The notes below the pieces were generated by a model that saw only the letters and a list, made by a program, of their open reading frames with translations, was not told where the DNA came from and searched no databases. Below are positions 38,701 to 47,542 of a DNA stretch of 64,000 nucleotides, piece after piece; position 1 is the first letter of the stretch; every line of letters begins with the position of its first letter. The position numbers and the translations under genes are program-made. This DNA is from Streptomyces xanthochromogenes. GTDB lineage: Bacteria; Actinomycetota; Actinomycetes; Streptomycetales; Streptomycetaceae. The DNA lies in contig NZ_BMUZ01000003.1 of NCBI RefSeq assembly GCF_014650455.1, positions 124,001 to 188,000 of the forward strand, read 5' to 3'.

Positions 38701-40209
38701 TCAGTCCTCGCGCGCGGCTTCCTGAGCCAGCAACTCGTCGAGGTCGCGGAGCCGGTCGAGACCCCGCACGGCCTGCACCATGCGGGCATTGTGCTCGAAC
38801 CGCTCGCGGTGGCGGTGCAGGAGGTTCCAGTATCCGGAGGTGAACGGGCAGGCATCGTCGCCCACGCGCACGGACGGCTTGTACCGGCACGCCCCGCAGA
38901 AGTCGCTCATGCGGTCGATGTAGGCGCCCCCTGACGTATAGGGCTTGGTGGTCATCCGTCCGCCGTCCGCGTACTGCGACATCCCCACCACATTCGGCAC
39001 CATCACCCAGTCGTAGCCGTCGACGAAGCTGCGGTGGAACCAGTCGGTGACGGCCCGGGGCTCCCAGCCCCGCTGGAGCGCGAAGCTGCCCAGGATCATC
39101 AGACGCGGGATGTGATGCGTCCAGCCGGTCGCACTGACCTGTTCCAGCACGTGGGAGAGGCAGTTGGCGTCGGTGCCCTCCGAGGACAGCTCCGTGAACC
39201 AGTCGGGGAGCTCCCGGTGGTGGCGCAGGGCGTTCCTGTCGCGGTACTCGTCACCGAAGTGCCAGTACAGGTGCCAGACGAACTCGCGCCAGCCGGCGAT
39301 CTGCCGCACGAACCCCTCGGCGCTGTTGAGCGGGACATCGCCCGACCGCCAGCGCGTCTCGGCCAGTTCGACGCATTCGGCCGGGTCAAGGAGACCGAGG
39401 TTGAGCGAGGACGAGAGCAGGCTGTGGCTCATCGTGGCGTCCCCCGCCAGGATCGCGTCCTCGTACGCGCCGAAGGTGGCGAGTCGATGCTCGGCGAACC
39501 GGTGCAGCGCGGCAAGCGCCTCACGGCGTGTGGCGGGGAACGCGCGCGGTGCGTCCTCGCCGACGAACTGGACGTCGCCGTCGCGCGACCAGCGGTCGAG
39601 ATCGACGCGCACCTCCTCGTCGATGTCGCTCTCCCGCGGCCGGTAGGGCGCGGGAACGCCGAGCGTGGTGGCGTCGCGCGGCGGCGGCTGCCGGTTGTCG
39701 TGGTCGAGGTTCCACCGGCCGCCGGCCGGGCGGTCCCCCTCCATCAGCAGGTCGTGCCCCTGGCGGATCCATCGGTAGAAGTCCTCCTGACGCAGCTGCT
39801 TGGTACCGCGGCCCTCCGCCCACGACCTGAACGCATCGTGCGTGACGAGGAATCCGCGGGCCGGCAGGACGCGCACGGACGGAAGGGATCGGACGAATCC
39901 GAGTGCCGCATGCGACGTGGGGTGATGCACCGTCAAGGGCCTCTCCCCCACCGCTTCCAGCCCCTCCCGGTACGAGTCCGCCTTGACGTATCGCACCCGG
40001 TCGCCCAGCTCGGCGGCCCGGTGGCGCATCGCCGAAAGGATCAGGTGTGCCTTCGCGCGGTGGAACCTCCGACGCCGGAACACACCGCGGGACTCGATCA
40101 TCAGCACGGGCGCGTCCCGGCGCGGGCCGCCGCGCGCCGGATCGAGGAAGTGCGGCCCGAGCTGATCGCCGAACAGCCAGTGGGTCACTGCGGGTTCTGC
40201 GGATGCCAT
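38701..40209 (-). CDS. Iron-sulfur bacterial cryptochrome/photolyase (FeS-BCP type)
   Basis: 502 residues from ATG 40209 (GGAG 5 nt upstream); the frame further upstream is antisense to another gene. It starts with the photolyase alpha/beta domain (THWLFGDQLGPHFLDPARGG) and ends with the FAD-binding helical domain (FVRQIAGWREFVWHLYW, MVPNVVGMSQYADGG). The four Cys of the FeS-BCP cluster are present (DANCLSH, then DFCGACRYK and DDACPF), so a [4Fe-4S] cluster is likely. Characterised relatives such as Agrobacterium PhrB repair (6-4) photoproducts; repair rather than signalling is inferred. It is divergent from the nitronate-monooxygenase-like gene. Confidence 0.94.
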   Translation of the reverse strand: MASAEPAVTHWLFGDQLGPHFLDPARGGPRRDAPVLMIESRGVFRRRRFHRAKAHLILSAMRHRAAELGDRVRYVKADSYREGLEAVGERPLTVHHPTSHAALGFVRSLPSVRVLPARGFLVTHDAFRSWAEGRGTKQLRQEDFYRWIRQGHDLLMEGDRPAGGRWNLDHDNRQPPPRDATTLGVPAPYRPRESDIDEEVRVDLDRWSRDGDVQFVGEDAPRAFPATRREALAALHRFAEHRLATFGAYEDAILAGDATMSHSLLSSSLNLGLLDPAECVELAETRWRSGDVPLNSAEGFVRQIAGWREFVWHLYWHFGDEYRDRNALRHHRELPDWFTELSSEGTDANCLSHVLEQVSATGWTHHIPRLMILGSFALQRGWEPRAVTDWFHRSFVDGYDWVMVPNVVGMSQYADGGRMTTKPYTSGGAYIDRMSDFCGACRYKPSVRVGDDACPFTSGYWNLLHRHRERFEHNARMVQAVRGLDRLRDLDELLAQEAARED

Positions 40210-40513
40210 GCCACTCCGTCCGTCGCCGGCCACGCCCGTCCTGTCTCGAGTGCGGCCGTCCACCGCCGATCCAACTGCACGAGGACGCCGCCGGCACGGC
40301 ACGCCACACAGGTCGTACGCGCGGACCGACACCGCCACGTACGGTCCCGGAACGTCCATCGGGGCCACCGGGCCCGCATCACCCGCCCTCGCTCTGACCC
40401 CGCACGGGGGGGACGGCGCGAGCTTCCGTGGTACGGCGGCGCGTGGCCGATTCCGTCCGGAGCCGATCGCACGGTTGGTCAATTCCGCCCGCCGATGGGG
40501 TGCGAGAGGAATC
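40210..40513. promoter_or_regulatory. Divergent promoter region photolyase / flavoprotein
   Basis: 304 nt between two divergent starts. I see no palindromic operator and no clear sigma-factor consensus. A light- or stress-responsive control would be expected for the photolyase, but nothing in the sequence shows it. Confidence 0.4.
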
Positions 40514-41518
40514 ATGAGGGCCATGGCCTTGTCGACGGACTTCACCGAGTTGCTGGGTGTGCGGCACCCGATCGCGCTGGCGCCGATGGCAGGTGCGGCC
40601 GGAGGCGCGCTGGCAGCCGCCGTGTCCCGCGCGGGCGGGCTCGGTCTGGTGGGTGGCGGATACGGTGAAGTCGACTGGCTGGAGCGGGAGTTGTCGGTAG
40701 TGGCCCGGGGCACCGACCGGCCCTGGGGCGTCGGGTTTCTGGCCTGGGCGGTCGATGTCCGTGCGGTGGAGCGCGCATTGGCGTTCCGTCCGGCCGCGGT
40801 GATGTTGTCCTTCGGAGACCCGGGCCCCTTCGTCGATCGCGTCCATGACGCGGGCGCGGCCGTCCTGATCCAGGTCACCGACGTGGAGGAGGCCCGGCGG
40901 GCCGTGGACCTGGGTGCCGACGTCATCGTGGCGCAGGGCACCGAGAGCGGCGGGCACGGTGCCCGCCGCGGACGTTCCACCTTCCCGTTCGTCCCGCTCG
41001 TGGTGGACCTCGCGGCTCCGGTGCCCGTGCTGGCAGCCGGCGGGATCGGCGACGGGCGCGGGGTCGCGGCGGCGCTGGCTCTGGGCGCCGCGGGTGCGCT
41101 CATCGGCACCCGCTTCCAGGCCACCACCGAGGCCTCGGTCGGCAGCGCGGTCCGCGAGGCACTCCTCGAAGGGCGTGGACAGGACACCGAACGCAATGGC
41201 GTGTTGGACATCGCCCGCGGGTCCCGCTGGCCCGTCGAGCGGTACACCGCTCGCACCCTCGGACACCCCTACCTCGACCAATGGCGCGGCAGGGAGGCCG
41301 AGTTGGCCCGCGACGGCAGTGCGCCACTGCAGTACCGGGACGATGTGGCGCGCGGGGTGATTCCGTCCGAGCCGGTATGGGCGGGTGAGGCGGTGGACCT
41401 GATCACGGATCTGCCGTCGGCCGCCGACCTCGTCACCACGCTGGCCGCCCAGGCCGAGGACGCGCTGACGCGAGCCGGGCGAAGGCACCAGGTGGACGGA
41501 TCACACGCCGCCGACTGA
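40514..41518 (+). CDS. Nitronate monooxygenase / NAD(P)H-dependent flavin oxidoreductase family
   Basis: 334 residues from ATG 40514 (AGAGGA just upstream; ATG 40523 is an alternative). FMN-barrel signatures are present: HPIALAPMAG at the N-terminus, GLVGGGYG, then VAQGTESGGHGARRG carrying the family's conserved His, and AAGGIGDGRGVAAALALGA for phosphate binding. The family includes 2-nitropropane dioxygenase, FabK-like enoyl reductases and many flavin reductases. The sequence lacks anything that would fix the substrate. It is probably soluble and monocistronic. Confidence 0.92.
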   Translation: MRAMALSTDFTELLGVRHPIALAPMAGAAGGALAAAVSRAGGLGLVGGGYGEVDWLERELSVVARGTDRPWGVGFLAWAVDVRAVERALAFRPAAVMLSFGDPGPFVDRVHDAGAAVLIQVTDVEEARRAVDLGADVIVAQGTESGGHGARRGRSTFPFVPLVVDLAAPVPVLAAGGIGDGRGVAAALALGAAGALIGTRFQATTEASVGSAVREALLEGRGQDTERNGVLDIARGSRWPVERYTARTLGHPYLDQWRGREAELARDGSAPLQYRDDVARGVIPSEPVWAGEAVDLITDLPSAADLVTTLAAQAEDALTRAGRRHQVDGSHAAD

Positions 41519-41974
41519 CACCAGACTGCCGCCCGTCCCCCACGCCGCGGACCGCTCCGAGGCCCGGCTCGCGGCTCCTGGGGGGCACAGGCCGGCGTCC
41601 GGGGCCCTGTCCCACCGCGGCCCGGCCACGAAGACGCGCACGCCCGGGCCGCAGCCGTCCGCGACCCCGGTCCGGCCACCCGGGGCACGACTGTGGGCGG
41701 GGGCGGTACCGCCTGTGCCATGCGGTACCCAGCGAGGGACCCAGAACCAGGACCGGAGCGTCTTTTGGTCCGCCAGAGCGGCATTGCAGGGTGTTCGTCC
41801 AGTGTGTCGCTCACCCGGCTGACCCTCTCATTTCTCACCCTCCATCCTCAGCGCGCCCGGCCCAGTCCTACTCACCTCGAACAAGGCCGCGGGCGATGCC
41901 TTCACCGCCACGCTCGATGCGCGGGCGGCGGTCGGCCGGACCTGGTTGATGGACCCGCAGCAGATCGCCCACGC
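41519..41974. other. 456-nt stretch without an intact gene
   Basis: No coding frame is supported. The last part may contain more of the decayed integrase that is recognisable from about 41975. Confidence 0.5.
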
Positions 41975-42375
41975 CCAAACCGCCGCAAGATCCGCTTCAG
42001 CGACGAATACCGCCCAGCCAGCACCGAAGAGTGGGACGAGTTCACCGAGCACTTCGAGAAGCGCAAAGTCGAACTCGGCTCCTGCGGGCTCCCCTACGGC
42101 ACTCCCTGCCAGCACGACACGCGTGCATTCGCTGTCCAATGCTGCACGTCAACCCCAAGATGCTGGCCCGTCTCGACGACCTCGAGAAGAACCTCCTCTC
42201 ACGCGGGGACCGAGCCGAACGAGAGGGCTGGGCCGGCGAGATCGAAGAACGCAACCTGCCCCTCGCACTCCTCCGCTCCAAGCGCGACGAGTCCCAGCGC
42301 ATGGCACGACGACCGGTCGTCGACCTCGGCATCCCGAAACCCTGCCCCATCCCCTCAGCCCTGGAGACCCATTGA
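41975..42375 (+). pseudogene. Site-specific integrase C-terminus, frameshifted remnant
   Basis: One frame reads KIRFSDEYRPASTEEWDEF, then HFEKRKVELGSCGLPYGTPC. At about 42116 a single missing base moves the sense to the next frame, which continues HACIRCPMLHVNPKMLARLD, GWAGEIEERNLPLALLRSKR and ends at 42375. This is the C-terminal tail of streptomycete transposon or plasmid integrases. The catalytic part (R...HxxR...Y) is not present. It shows that an integrative element once sat here. Confidence 0.7.
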
Positions 42376-42475
42376 CGAGTCACATACCTATAGCCATACG
42401 AGCCAGTGGCGCGCCGCAAGGAGCCGGTGACTGCGGACGGGAATCCCGTCTCGTCCGCAGTCCCAATCCGACGCG

Positions 42476-42856
42476 TCACCAGATGAGGACCCCACCACCA
42501 TCTACTCGCTCCGCGCGCCTGGCCGCATCCTCGATATTCGCCAATCGTCCAGAGATCCCGTGGCGGTGTTCTTCCACCGTCCGTACTGGGTCGGTGCCGA
42601 TGACGATGTCCTCCAGGTGGTCTCGGAGGAGAGCGCACTCCCGCACGAACGCCGGCACTTCGCTGGCCTCAACCCTCAGGTCAGCATCCGCCAGAATAGG
42701 AAAGAACCGCGCCCCCAGCGAACAAACGACCTGCGAGCCCCACACGCGAGTACGCCAGCTCTCGAAGCCAGCCAGGTCGGAGCACCCCTCCGGAACATCC
42801 AGCACCTGCATCTCGCCGTCCGCGCTAACGACGAAGACATCAACCGACAGACTCAT
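42476..42856 (-). CDS. Hypothetical protein (126 aa)
   Basis: ATG 42856 begins MSLSVDVFVVSADGEMQVLD and the frame shows genuine codon bias. It is acidic and soluble, with a central Trp/Phe-rich part (ESWRTRVWGSQ) and helical residues near the end (VPAFVRECALLRDHLE). No strong ribosome site lies upstream. Not assigned to a family with certainty. Its place among mobile-element wrecks suggests a cargo or immunity-type gene. Confidence 0.65.
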   Translation of the reverse strand: MSLSVDVFVVSADGEMQVLDVPEGCSDLAGFESWRTRVWGSQVVCSLGARFFPILADADLRVEASEVPAFVRECALLRDHLEDIVIGTDPVRTVEEHRHGISGRLANIEDAARRAERVDGGGVLIW

Positions 42857-42944
42857 GACCGCAGTGGATCACAACGGCCATGCGACGGTCCATGGGATTC
42901 AATCCTCAACACCTCAAGGCCAGCGCAGCCACCGCCCCACCCGA

Positions 42945-43110
42945 ACGGGTGAAGTGCAGAGAAGCACTGGCGAGTACAAGAGCGAGCCATTGAAGAAGCA
43001 GGTGCGCAAACTCCTCGGATACCCCTATCCCGCGCGTATCCCGCGCGACGTTTTCGTTGAGCAGTGGGTCGGGATTTCGACAGATGAAATCCACCGGGCC
43101 AAGAACCGCT
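42945..43110 (+). pseudogene. Phage-type PAPS-reductase-like protein fragment
   Basis: The plus frame reads EVQRSTGEYKSEPLKKQVRK, LLGYPYPARIPRDVFVEQWV and GISTDEIHRAKN. This matches the middle of the phosphoadenosine-phosphosulfate-reductase-like proteins found in actinophages and islands. The ATP-binding N-terminus and the C-terminal Cys region are missing, and sense is lost after about 43110. It is another relic of a mobile element, 600 nt from the integrase remnant on the same strand. Confidence 0.55.
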
Positions 43111-43437
43111 CGAAGCCAACAGCAGCCATCGCGCCTGGAGCTCTGCTGAACCTCGCGGGAACTGCAAGCTGCACGGCCCGGCCGGCGCATTAGCGGGTGT
43201 AGCGGATCCTTACGAACGAGATGACGCTCCGGTCCGACCATGCGGTCGCCGTCATCATCATCTGGACTTCCGACGCAAGAGCGCCGGGCCAGATGACCGC
43301 GACCGCCGTCACCGCCGAGTACGACCACCTGGTCAGCCTTGAGCCGGGCGGCGACCCCAACGACAGCCGCAACCATGGCTTGAGCCGCCGTCACCGGACC
43401 ACGAGGCGGGAGCAGGACCCAACAACCTGAAGGACAG

Positions 43438-43560
43438 CGTCGAGTCCTAGCTCCACACCGCCGTCTGCTCCGGCAAGGTCCAACGCGCAGCAGCACAAAA
43501 CGCCATCGCGACGGACTGGACGACAGCGCTGACGTCGCTCGGCCTCCAAATAGGAAGCTG
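43438..43560 (+). pseudogene. C-terminal scrap of an HNH (DUF1524) nuclease
   Basis: The plus frame contains AVCSGKVQRAAAQNAIATDW followed by TTALTSLGL. This closely resembles the end of secreted HNH/DUF1524 nucleases of Streptomyces (CSGKV...AIATDWTTAL). Nothing of the HNH core is visible upstream. The reading frame runs on past the usual end of the family, as expected for decay. Confidence 0.45.
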
Positions 43561-43716
43561 GGCGCCCGGCCGAACCACCCTGGGCAAACAGACTGCACTG
43601 CTGTCTGACTGCGCCGGCAACGGGCCCGAACAACACCATGCGACCGGCTGGCACCCTTCGCTGTGAGGCCATGCCAAGCACCATGATCTGCCGGCGCTGG
43701 GACGCGGCACGTACTG

Positions 43717-44181
43717 CTACGACGTCCGCGGCCAGAGCTGAAGCAAGTACTGCTCCGTCCCCTCGTACGGGGACAAGTCATCATGTGGCCCGGAGGAGTC
43801 AGCGACGCGCTTCGCCTCACTGCGTCCACGAAACGATAGGCGAGCATGACGATCACCTTCCGCAATCGAGACGCCCCATGCCCCCCTGGTACGTTCCGAA
43901 ATCACCAGCTCTCCAGTGGGAAATTCCATGTGCAGATCGCGGTGGCCTTCCCACCCGACGGGAGGCGCGTGTTCCTCTGTCCAGGTTTCGATGCGAAGTT
44001 TCACCTTGAACTGCGACTGCGCCGGAACCACGATCACCTCGTAGCCGTTGCCGGCCGCTACATTCTCTCTGGCGAGGGGGATCAAGTCGTTGTCGCGGAC
44101 GTCGAAGTCCGCGTCGTAGAGGTCGAGGCCCCCGTAGTCGGGCATCACGAGGGTTTCGTATGCGGTCAGCTGTTCAGGCAT
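43717..44181 (-). CDS. Hypothetical protein (154 aa)
   Basis: I choose ATG 44181 because AGGAG lies 4 nt before it; an upstream in-frame start at 44226 has no such site. The product begins MPEQLTAYETLVMPDYGGLD. It is acidic, without membrane helices, and rich in beta-strand-type residues and Trp (ETWTEEHAPPVGWEGH). Similar small proteins occur as orphan or immunity-like genes in Streptomyces, but I do not recognise a named family. Confidence 0.75.
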   Translation of the reverse strand: MPEQLTAYETLVMPDYGGLDLYDADFDVRDNDLIPLARENVAAGNGYEVIVVPAQSQFKVKLRIETWTEEHAPPVGWEGHRDLHMEFPTGELVISERTRGAWGVSIAEGDRHARLSFRGRSEAKRVADSSGPHDDLSPYEGTEQYLLQLWPRTS

Positions 44182-44274
44182 GTCGCTCCTGTGTGTCAAA
44201 GGCGACCGGGTATGTGTACGGGTCACAGGCGCTCGGCCTACGACCCGTACACATTCTGCCGTGTTGGTGCGTGC

Positions 44275-44470
44275 TCAGCTGATGGCTGTGATCTCGTTCC
44301 AGCCAGAGCTGCCTACGACAGTGGACGCGCCGTTCGTGGGGTTACCGCTCGCGTCTCTTGCTCCGCTGTAGAAGAGCAACTTGCCGTCGCCGGTTGTTGC
44401 CCAGAGGTCGGGGATGGTGTTGCCGTCTGCGTCATCCCCGGCGGCGACGAGCGGGTGGAGCGGACCATAG
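44275..44470 (-). pseudogene. C-terminal remnant of a VCBS/FG-GAP repeat protein
   Basis: The minus frame ending at 44275 reads GDDADGNTIPDLWATTGDGK, LLFYSGARDASGNPTNGAST and SSGWNEITAIS. This is the typical last FG-GAP/VCBS blade of streptomycete secreted proteins, with its DxDGNxxxD calcium-binding loop. Upstream, the frame runs into a 26-bp tandem duplication and ends. Only the final blade is left. Confidence 0.6.
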
Positions 44471-44500
44471 GGATGAGCGGGTGGAGCGGACCATAGAGAT
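44449..44500. repeat. 26-bp tandem duplication (2 copies)
   Basis: The unit starting GAGCGGGTGGAGCGGACC occurs at 44449-44474 and again at 44475-44500, with one mismatch. It lies at the broken 5' side of the VCBS remnant and adds a frame change there (26 is not a multiple of 3), so it may mark the mutational event. Confidence 0.85.
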
Positions 44501-44862
44501 GAGCGTTGCGGCCGGACCAGCGAAGGAGCCTACTGCCATAGTTCGCCCATGCCGTCATCAACGTCTTCCACAGCGTCGGCGCGTTCTCCAGCAGCGCGTG
44601 GCGACTTCCTCGATGCCCTCGGTGCCACCTGATGCCACCCTCCCGATCCGCTCAGGGAGGTCCTGCCAACTGCTCCAACGTCCGCAGCGGGCAACCTGCC
44701 TCCCGCCCAGATCCGGCAACTGCAAGCGTGGGCCGCCGCAGGGGCGACCGACCCGACGTCCGCCTGCACTTCACCGACGGGTTGCTATTCAACCCTGAAC
44801 GGCCCTTGCTGACCGTTCAGTTCATCGCCTTCTTGGCCCAATTCACGAGAACGAGATCTGGC
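44501..44862. other. Gene-free 362-nt stretch
   Basis: No frame with coding bias, no hairpin of note. It lies between the VCBS remnant and the 3' end of the HIT gene. Confidence 0.45.
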
Positions 44863-45288
44863 TCAACCTCTGTGGTACCGGCCAGAAGCCAGGGCCTCGG
44901 CGAGCCGCGCTCTCGGATCGCCAGTGACGTGGTGGGCGGAACGTCCGGTCGGCCAGGTCGAGATTCCGTCGTCCAGCCACCTCGGAACAACGTGGAAGTG
45001 CAGATGGGGCACTGACTGCTCCGATCCAGGACCGCTGGCGCTGAGGATGTTCACACCCGAGGCGTTCAAGGCGGTCCGCGCTGCCTCGGCCACGCGCTGC
45101 ACCAGCGCCGTCGTCACGGCGAGTACCTCGGGCGGGGTCTCAAACACATCCGCATAGTGCAACGTCGGAACCACCAGAGTGTGACCCGGCGTCAGCGGGT
45201 TCAGTGGAGCAAAAGCACAGGCGACCGGACCACGATCCACCCAACTCGCAGTGCCCTCACGGATGAGCCCGCAGAAAATGCAATCCAT
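44863..45288 (-). CDS. HIT-family nucleotide hydrolase/transferase
   Basis: 141 residues from ATG 45288. It has the N-terminal Cys pair of many bacterial HIT proteins (MDCIFCGLIREG), the PLTPGHTLVVP strand, and the catalytic histidine triad in PHLHFHVVPRW (HxHxHxx). By family it hydrolyses dinucleoside polyphosphates or aminoacyl-/sulfo-nucleotides through a nucleotidyl-His intermediate; the in vivo substrate is not predictable. The family's usual length is 105-150 residues, so it is complete. The ribosome site is weak (AGGG about 9 nt upstream). Confidence 0.92.
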   Translation of the reverse strand: MDCIFCGLIREGTASWVDRGPVACAFAPLNPLTPGHTLVVPTLHYADVFETPPEVLAVTTALVQRVAEAARTALNASGVNILSASGPGSEQSVPHLHFHVVPRWLDDGISTWPTGRSAHHVTGDPRARLAEALASGRYHRG

Positions 45289-45595
45289 GCGACCGACCCT
45301 GCCAGATGAGGGAGGGAACTCGTCAACCGGTTCGGGTCTGGTGGGGACGGCACGGGGGAGGCGACCCGCGACCTCACAGATGTTGCGCCAGAACCCGTTC
45401 TTGTGAACAACGCCACCTTCTGGTCGTCCACAGCGTGCGTGATACTGCGCCGTCTCCGTGCGGGTGTCTTGGTGCCTGCCTCGGAGAGGTCCTTGATTGC
45501 CGCACAGCACGGTGCCGGGCTGAACGTAACTCGGGGAGAGCTACCGCTGTACGAGTTGGATCGGCTTGCCCCAGACCCCCGAAAAGACATGTCCT
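45289..45595. other. 307-nt gap without a supported gene
   Basis: It lies between the HIT start and the 3' end of the repeat protein gene, both on the minus strand. Open frames here lack codon bias. It should carry the HIT promoter. Confidence 0.45.
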
Positions 45596-46945
45596 CTAAG
45601 CGCCGCGGTGGACACAGAAGAGCTGGGTTTCGGTGCCGTTGGGATCGCGGTAGCCGGCGGTGGCTGGACTGTGGGAGCTCATGTGTCCGGGCAGTCGGAC
45701 ATCGTTGTGCCAGCTGGTGCCGTTGAAACGGGTCCACCAGAGGTTCCGGTCATTGCCGGCGCCGCGGTGCACGCAGTACAGGTAGCCGTTGTAGACGGTC
45801 AGCGCCGGGCCCTCCTTGCTTTTGTGTGCGGGCAGTTGAGGGTTGCCCGCCCAGGTGGTGCCCGTAAAACGGGTCCACCACAGGTCCTCGTTGTTGCCGC
45901 CGCCGCGGTGGACACACCACAGATGGCCGTTGTAAGAGGCCAGGGCGGGGCTGGCGGCGGTGCGGTGAGCGCCGAATGACTGGTCTGCGCTCCAGCTGGT
46001 GCCGTTGAAGCGGGTCCACCACATCTCATCGTTGGTGGCGCCCTTGTATGCGCAATAGAGCATGCCGTCGTGGGTCGCCAGGGCCGGGCCCCGGCTGCTT
46101 GCGCCGTTCATGCGGGTGTCGCGGCTCCAGTTGGTGCCGTCGAAGCGGGTCCACCACAGGTTCCGGTCGTTGCCGGTGCCGCGGTGCACGCAGTACAAGC
46201 GGTCGTTGTAGACCGCCAGGGCCGGACCGTCCGCGCTGAAGTGGCCGGTCAGGGCGGTATCGGCGCTCCAGCCGTTGTTGCGCGCGGGGTCGTAGACCGT
46301 CCACCAGAGCTTGTCGTCCTGATCCCCGCGGTGCACGCAGTACAGCTTGCCGCGGAACTCCGCCAAGGCCGGGTGGGCCTTGGAGAGGTGGCCGGAGAAC
46401 TTCTCGTCCTGGCTCCAGTTGTGGGAGGCGTTCATGACCGTCCACCACAGCGAGGTGTCCTGCTTGGGGGCCAGCGGGAGGGGAATGAGCATCAGCGGGG
46501 CGGTCCAGGGCGAGACCAGGCGGCAGCCGTAGTGCTCGCCCATCGCCTTGATGACGACCGCGCGGATCTTGAAGGCGGCCTCGACCAGCGTGCCGATCGG
46601 TTTGGGAAGGACGGCTCCGACGAGCTCCCCCACCTTCTCCGAGATTTCCGCCGCGGCTTGGGCGGCAGCGGCGTTGAGGACGAGCTCGAAGCCCCACCAT
46701 TTCGCGTACGGGTACACCTCCCAGCCGTTCGCGTTCAGCTCCACCTGAAGTTGGAGAGCAGTGCTCCCCGTGCCGCGGGCGAGACGACCGGTCTGCTGCT
46801 CGAACTCCTTGCGGGCCGCGTCCAGATACTCCCGGGAGATCCGCCGTGCCTCCTCGTGGGACACGGCGTACGGAACAGCCTGCCAGGCGGAACGGGCGTC
46901 GGCTTCGGCTTGGTCGTGGTTCGGGCTGGTGCTCTCGTCGTGCAT
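45596..46945 (-). CDS. Six-repeat beta-propeller/lectin-like protein with helical N-terminal domain
   Basis: 449 residues from ATG 46945. I reject the 87-codon upstream extension because it lacks coding character. Residues 1-150 are mostly helical and include an amphipathic/hydrophobic portion (VGAVLPKPIGTLVEAAFKIR). Then follow six repeats of about 46-48 residues, each of the pattern LWWTRFNGTSW...H...PALAxYNGxLYCVHRG with only small variation. Each repeat begins with the Trp pair and ends with the CVHRG strand, as in propeller lectins that bind sugars between blades. No signal peptide is seen. The N-terminal domain could act as an export, membrane or toxin-type module, but that is speculation. 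Repeat identity is high, so copy number may vary between strains. Confidence 0.85.
   Translation of the reverse strand: MHDESTSPNHDQAEADARSAWQAVPYAVSHEEARRISREYLDAARKEFEQQTGRLARGTGSTALQLQVELNANGWEVYPYAKWWGFELVLNAAAAQAAAEISEKVGELVGAVLPKPIGTLVEAAFKIRAVVIKAMGEHYGCRLVSPWTAPLMLIPLPLAPKQDTSLWWTVMNASHNWSQDEKFSGHLSKAHPALAEFRGKLYCVHRGDQDDKLWWTVYDPARNNGWSADTALTGHFSADGPALAVYNDRLYCVHRGTGNDRNLWWTRFDGTNWSRDTRMNGASSRGPALATHDGMLYCAYKGATNDEMWWTRFNGTSWSADQSFGAHRTAASPALASYNGHLWCVHRGGGNNEDLWWTRFTGTTWAGNPQLPAHKSKEGPALTVYNGYLYCVHRGAGNDRNLWWTRFNGTSWHNDVRLPGHMSSHSPATAGYRDPNGTETQLFCVHRGA
45600..46480 (-). repeat. Six tandem ~140-nt coding repeats
   Basis: Each repeat codes for one propeller blade (WW...CVHRG). Sequences such as CGGGTCCACCA recur at about 45730, 45870, 46010 and 46150 in plus-strand orientation, showing conservation at DNA level. 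This favours unequal exchange between blades. Confidence 0.8.
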
Positions 46946-47542
46946 GCGATCACGTCCCTGCTCAGGAGGATCCGCCGCGAGGCTCTTCAACGGTACCGAG
47001 TGTCCCGACCACCCCCACAGCCTGCAAGAAGCACACAGGCCAGCTTGTTCGCCGAAGCGGCTGGTTTGTCTGATGCGAAGAGAAGCCACGGGCGGGCGAG
47101 CCGGCCCACCGGCCCAGGCACATGGCTCGGCGGCGGCAAGTGGCCGGCCCGGCGCCCCGAACCCTTCCCGCCGGACCTGGCCCCACGCCTGGACCAGACA
47201 GCTCAAGCCGCGCTGAGCGGCGGACCCCAGGGCCTCACGACGCTCGCCACAGATCGCCTCGACGCAGGCGGGCGGCCCGCTCCGGGAGGGGTACCGCCGC
47301 AGCGGACCGCGTAAGACGGCCCAACCTTGCTCCCGCTCCCCCTGCGGTCAGGGGCGGCGCGGCAGGGAACGTCCGGAACTGCTCTGGGGCGAGGACGATG
47401 CCATCGTGTCGCACGTGATGCGCTGGGACGATGCGCTCCTGGCCTCTCGGCCGCCTCGGTGCCTCTGGATCAAGGCCGTCGCCGCCTGTTCGCACCCGGG
47501 TGGCCGATGCCGGATCCCGGTTGGCGGGCCCGACCCGGCGGG
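46946..47542. other. ~600-nt intergenic stretch
   Basis: Between the repeat protein start and the 3' end of the ligase gene. I see no supported gene; the frames are of shadow type. It should hold the promoter of the repeat protein gene. Confidence 0.45.

Noticed and set aside
40210..41256. Long N-terminal extension of the photolyase frame
   Set aside because: It is antisense to the flavoprotein gene and lacks photolyase-like sequence; ATG 40209 has a ribosome site and the family start.
46946..47206. 87-codon extension of the propeller protein
   Set aside because: No signal peptide, no coding bias; ATG 46945 is followed by sequence of proper composition.
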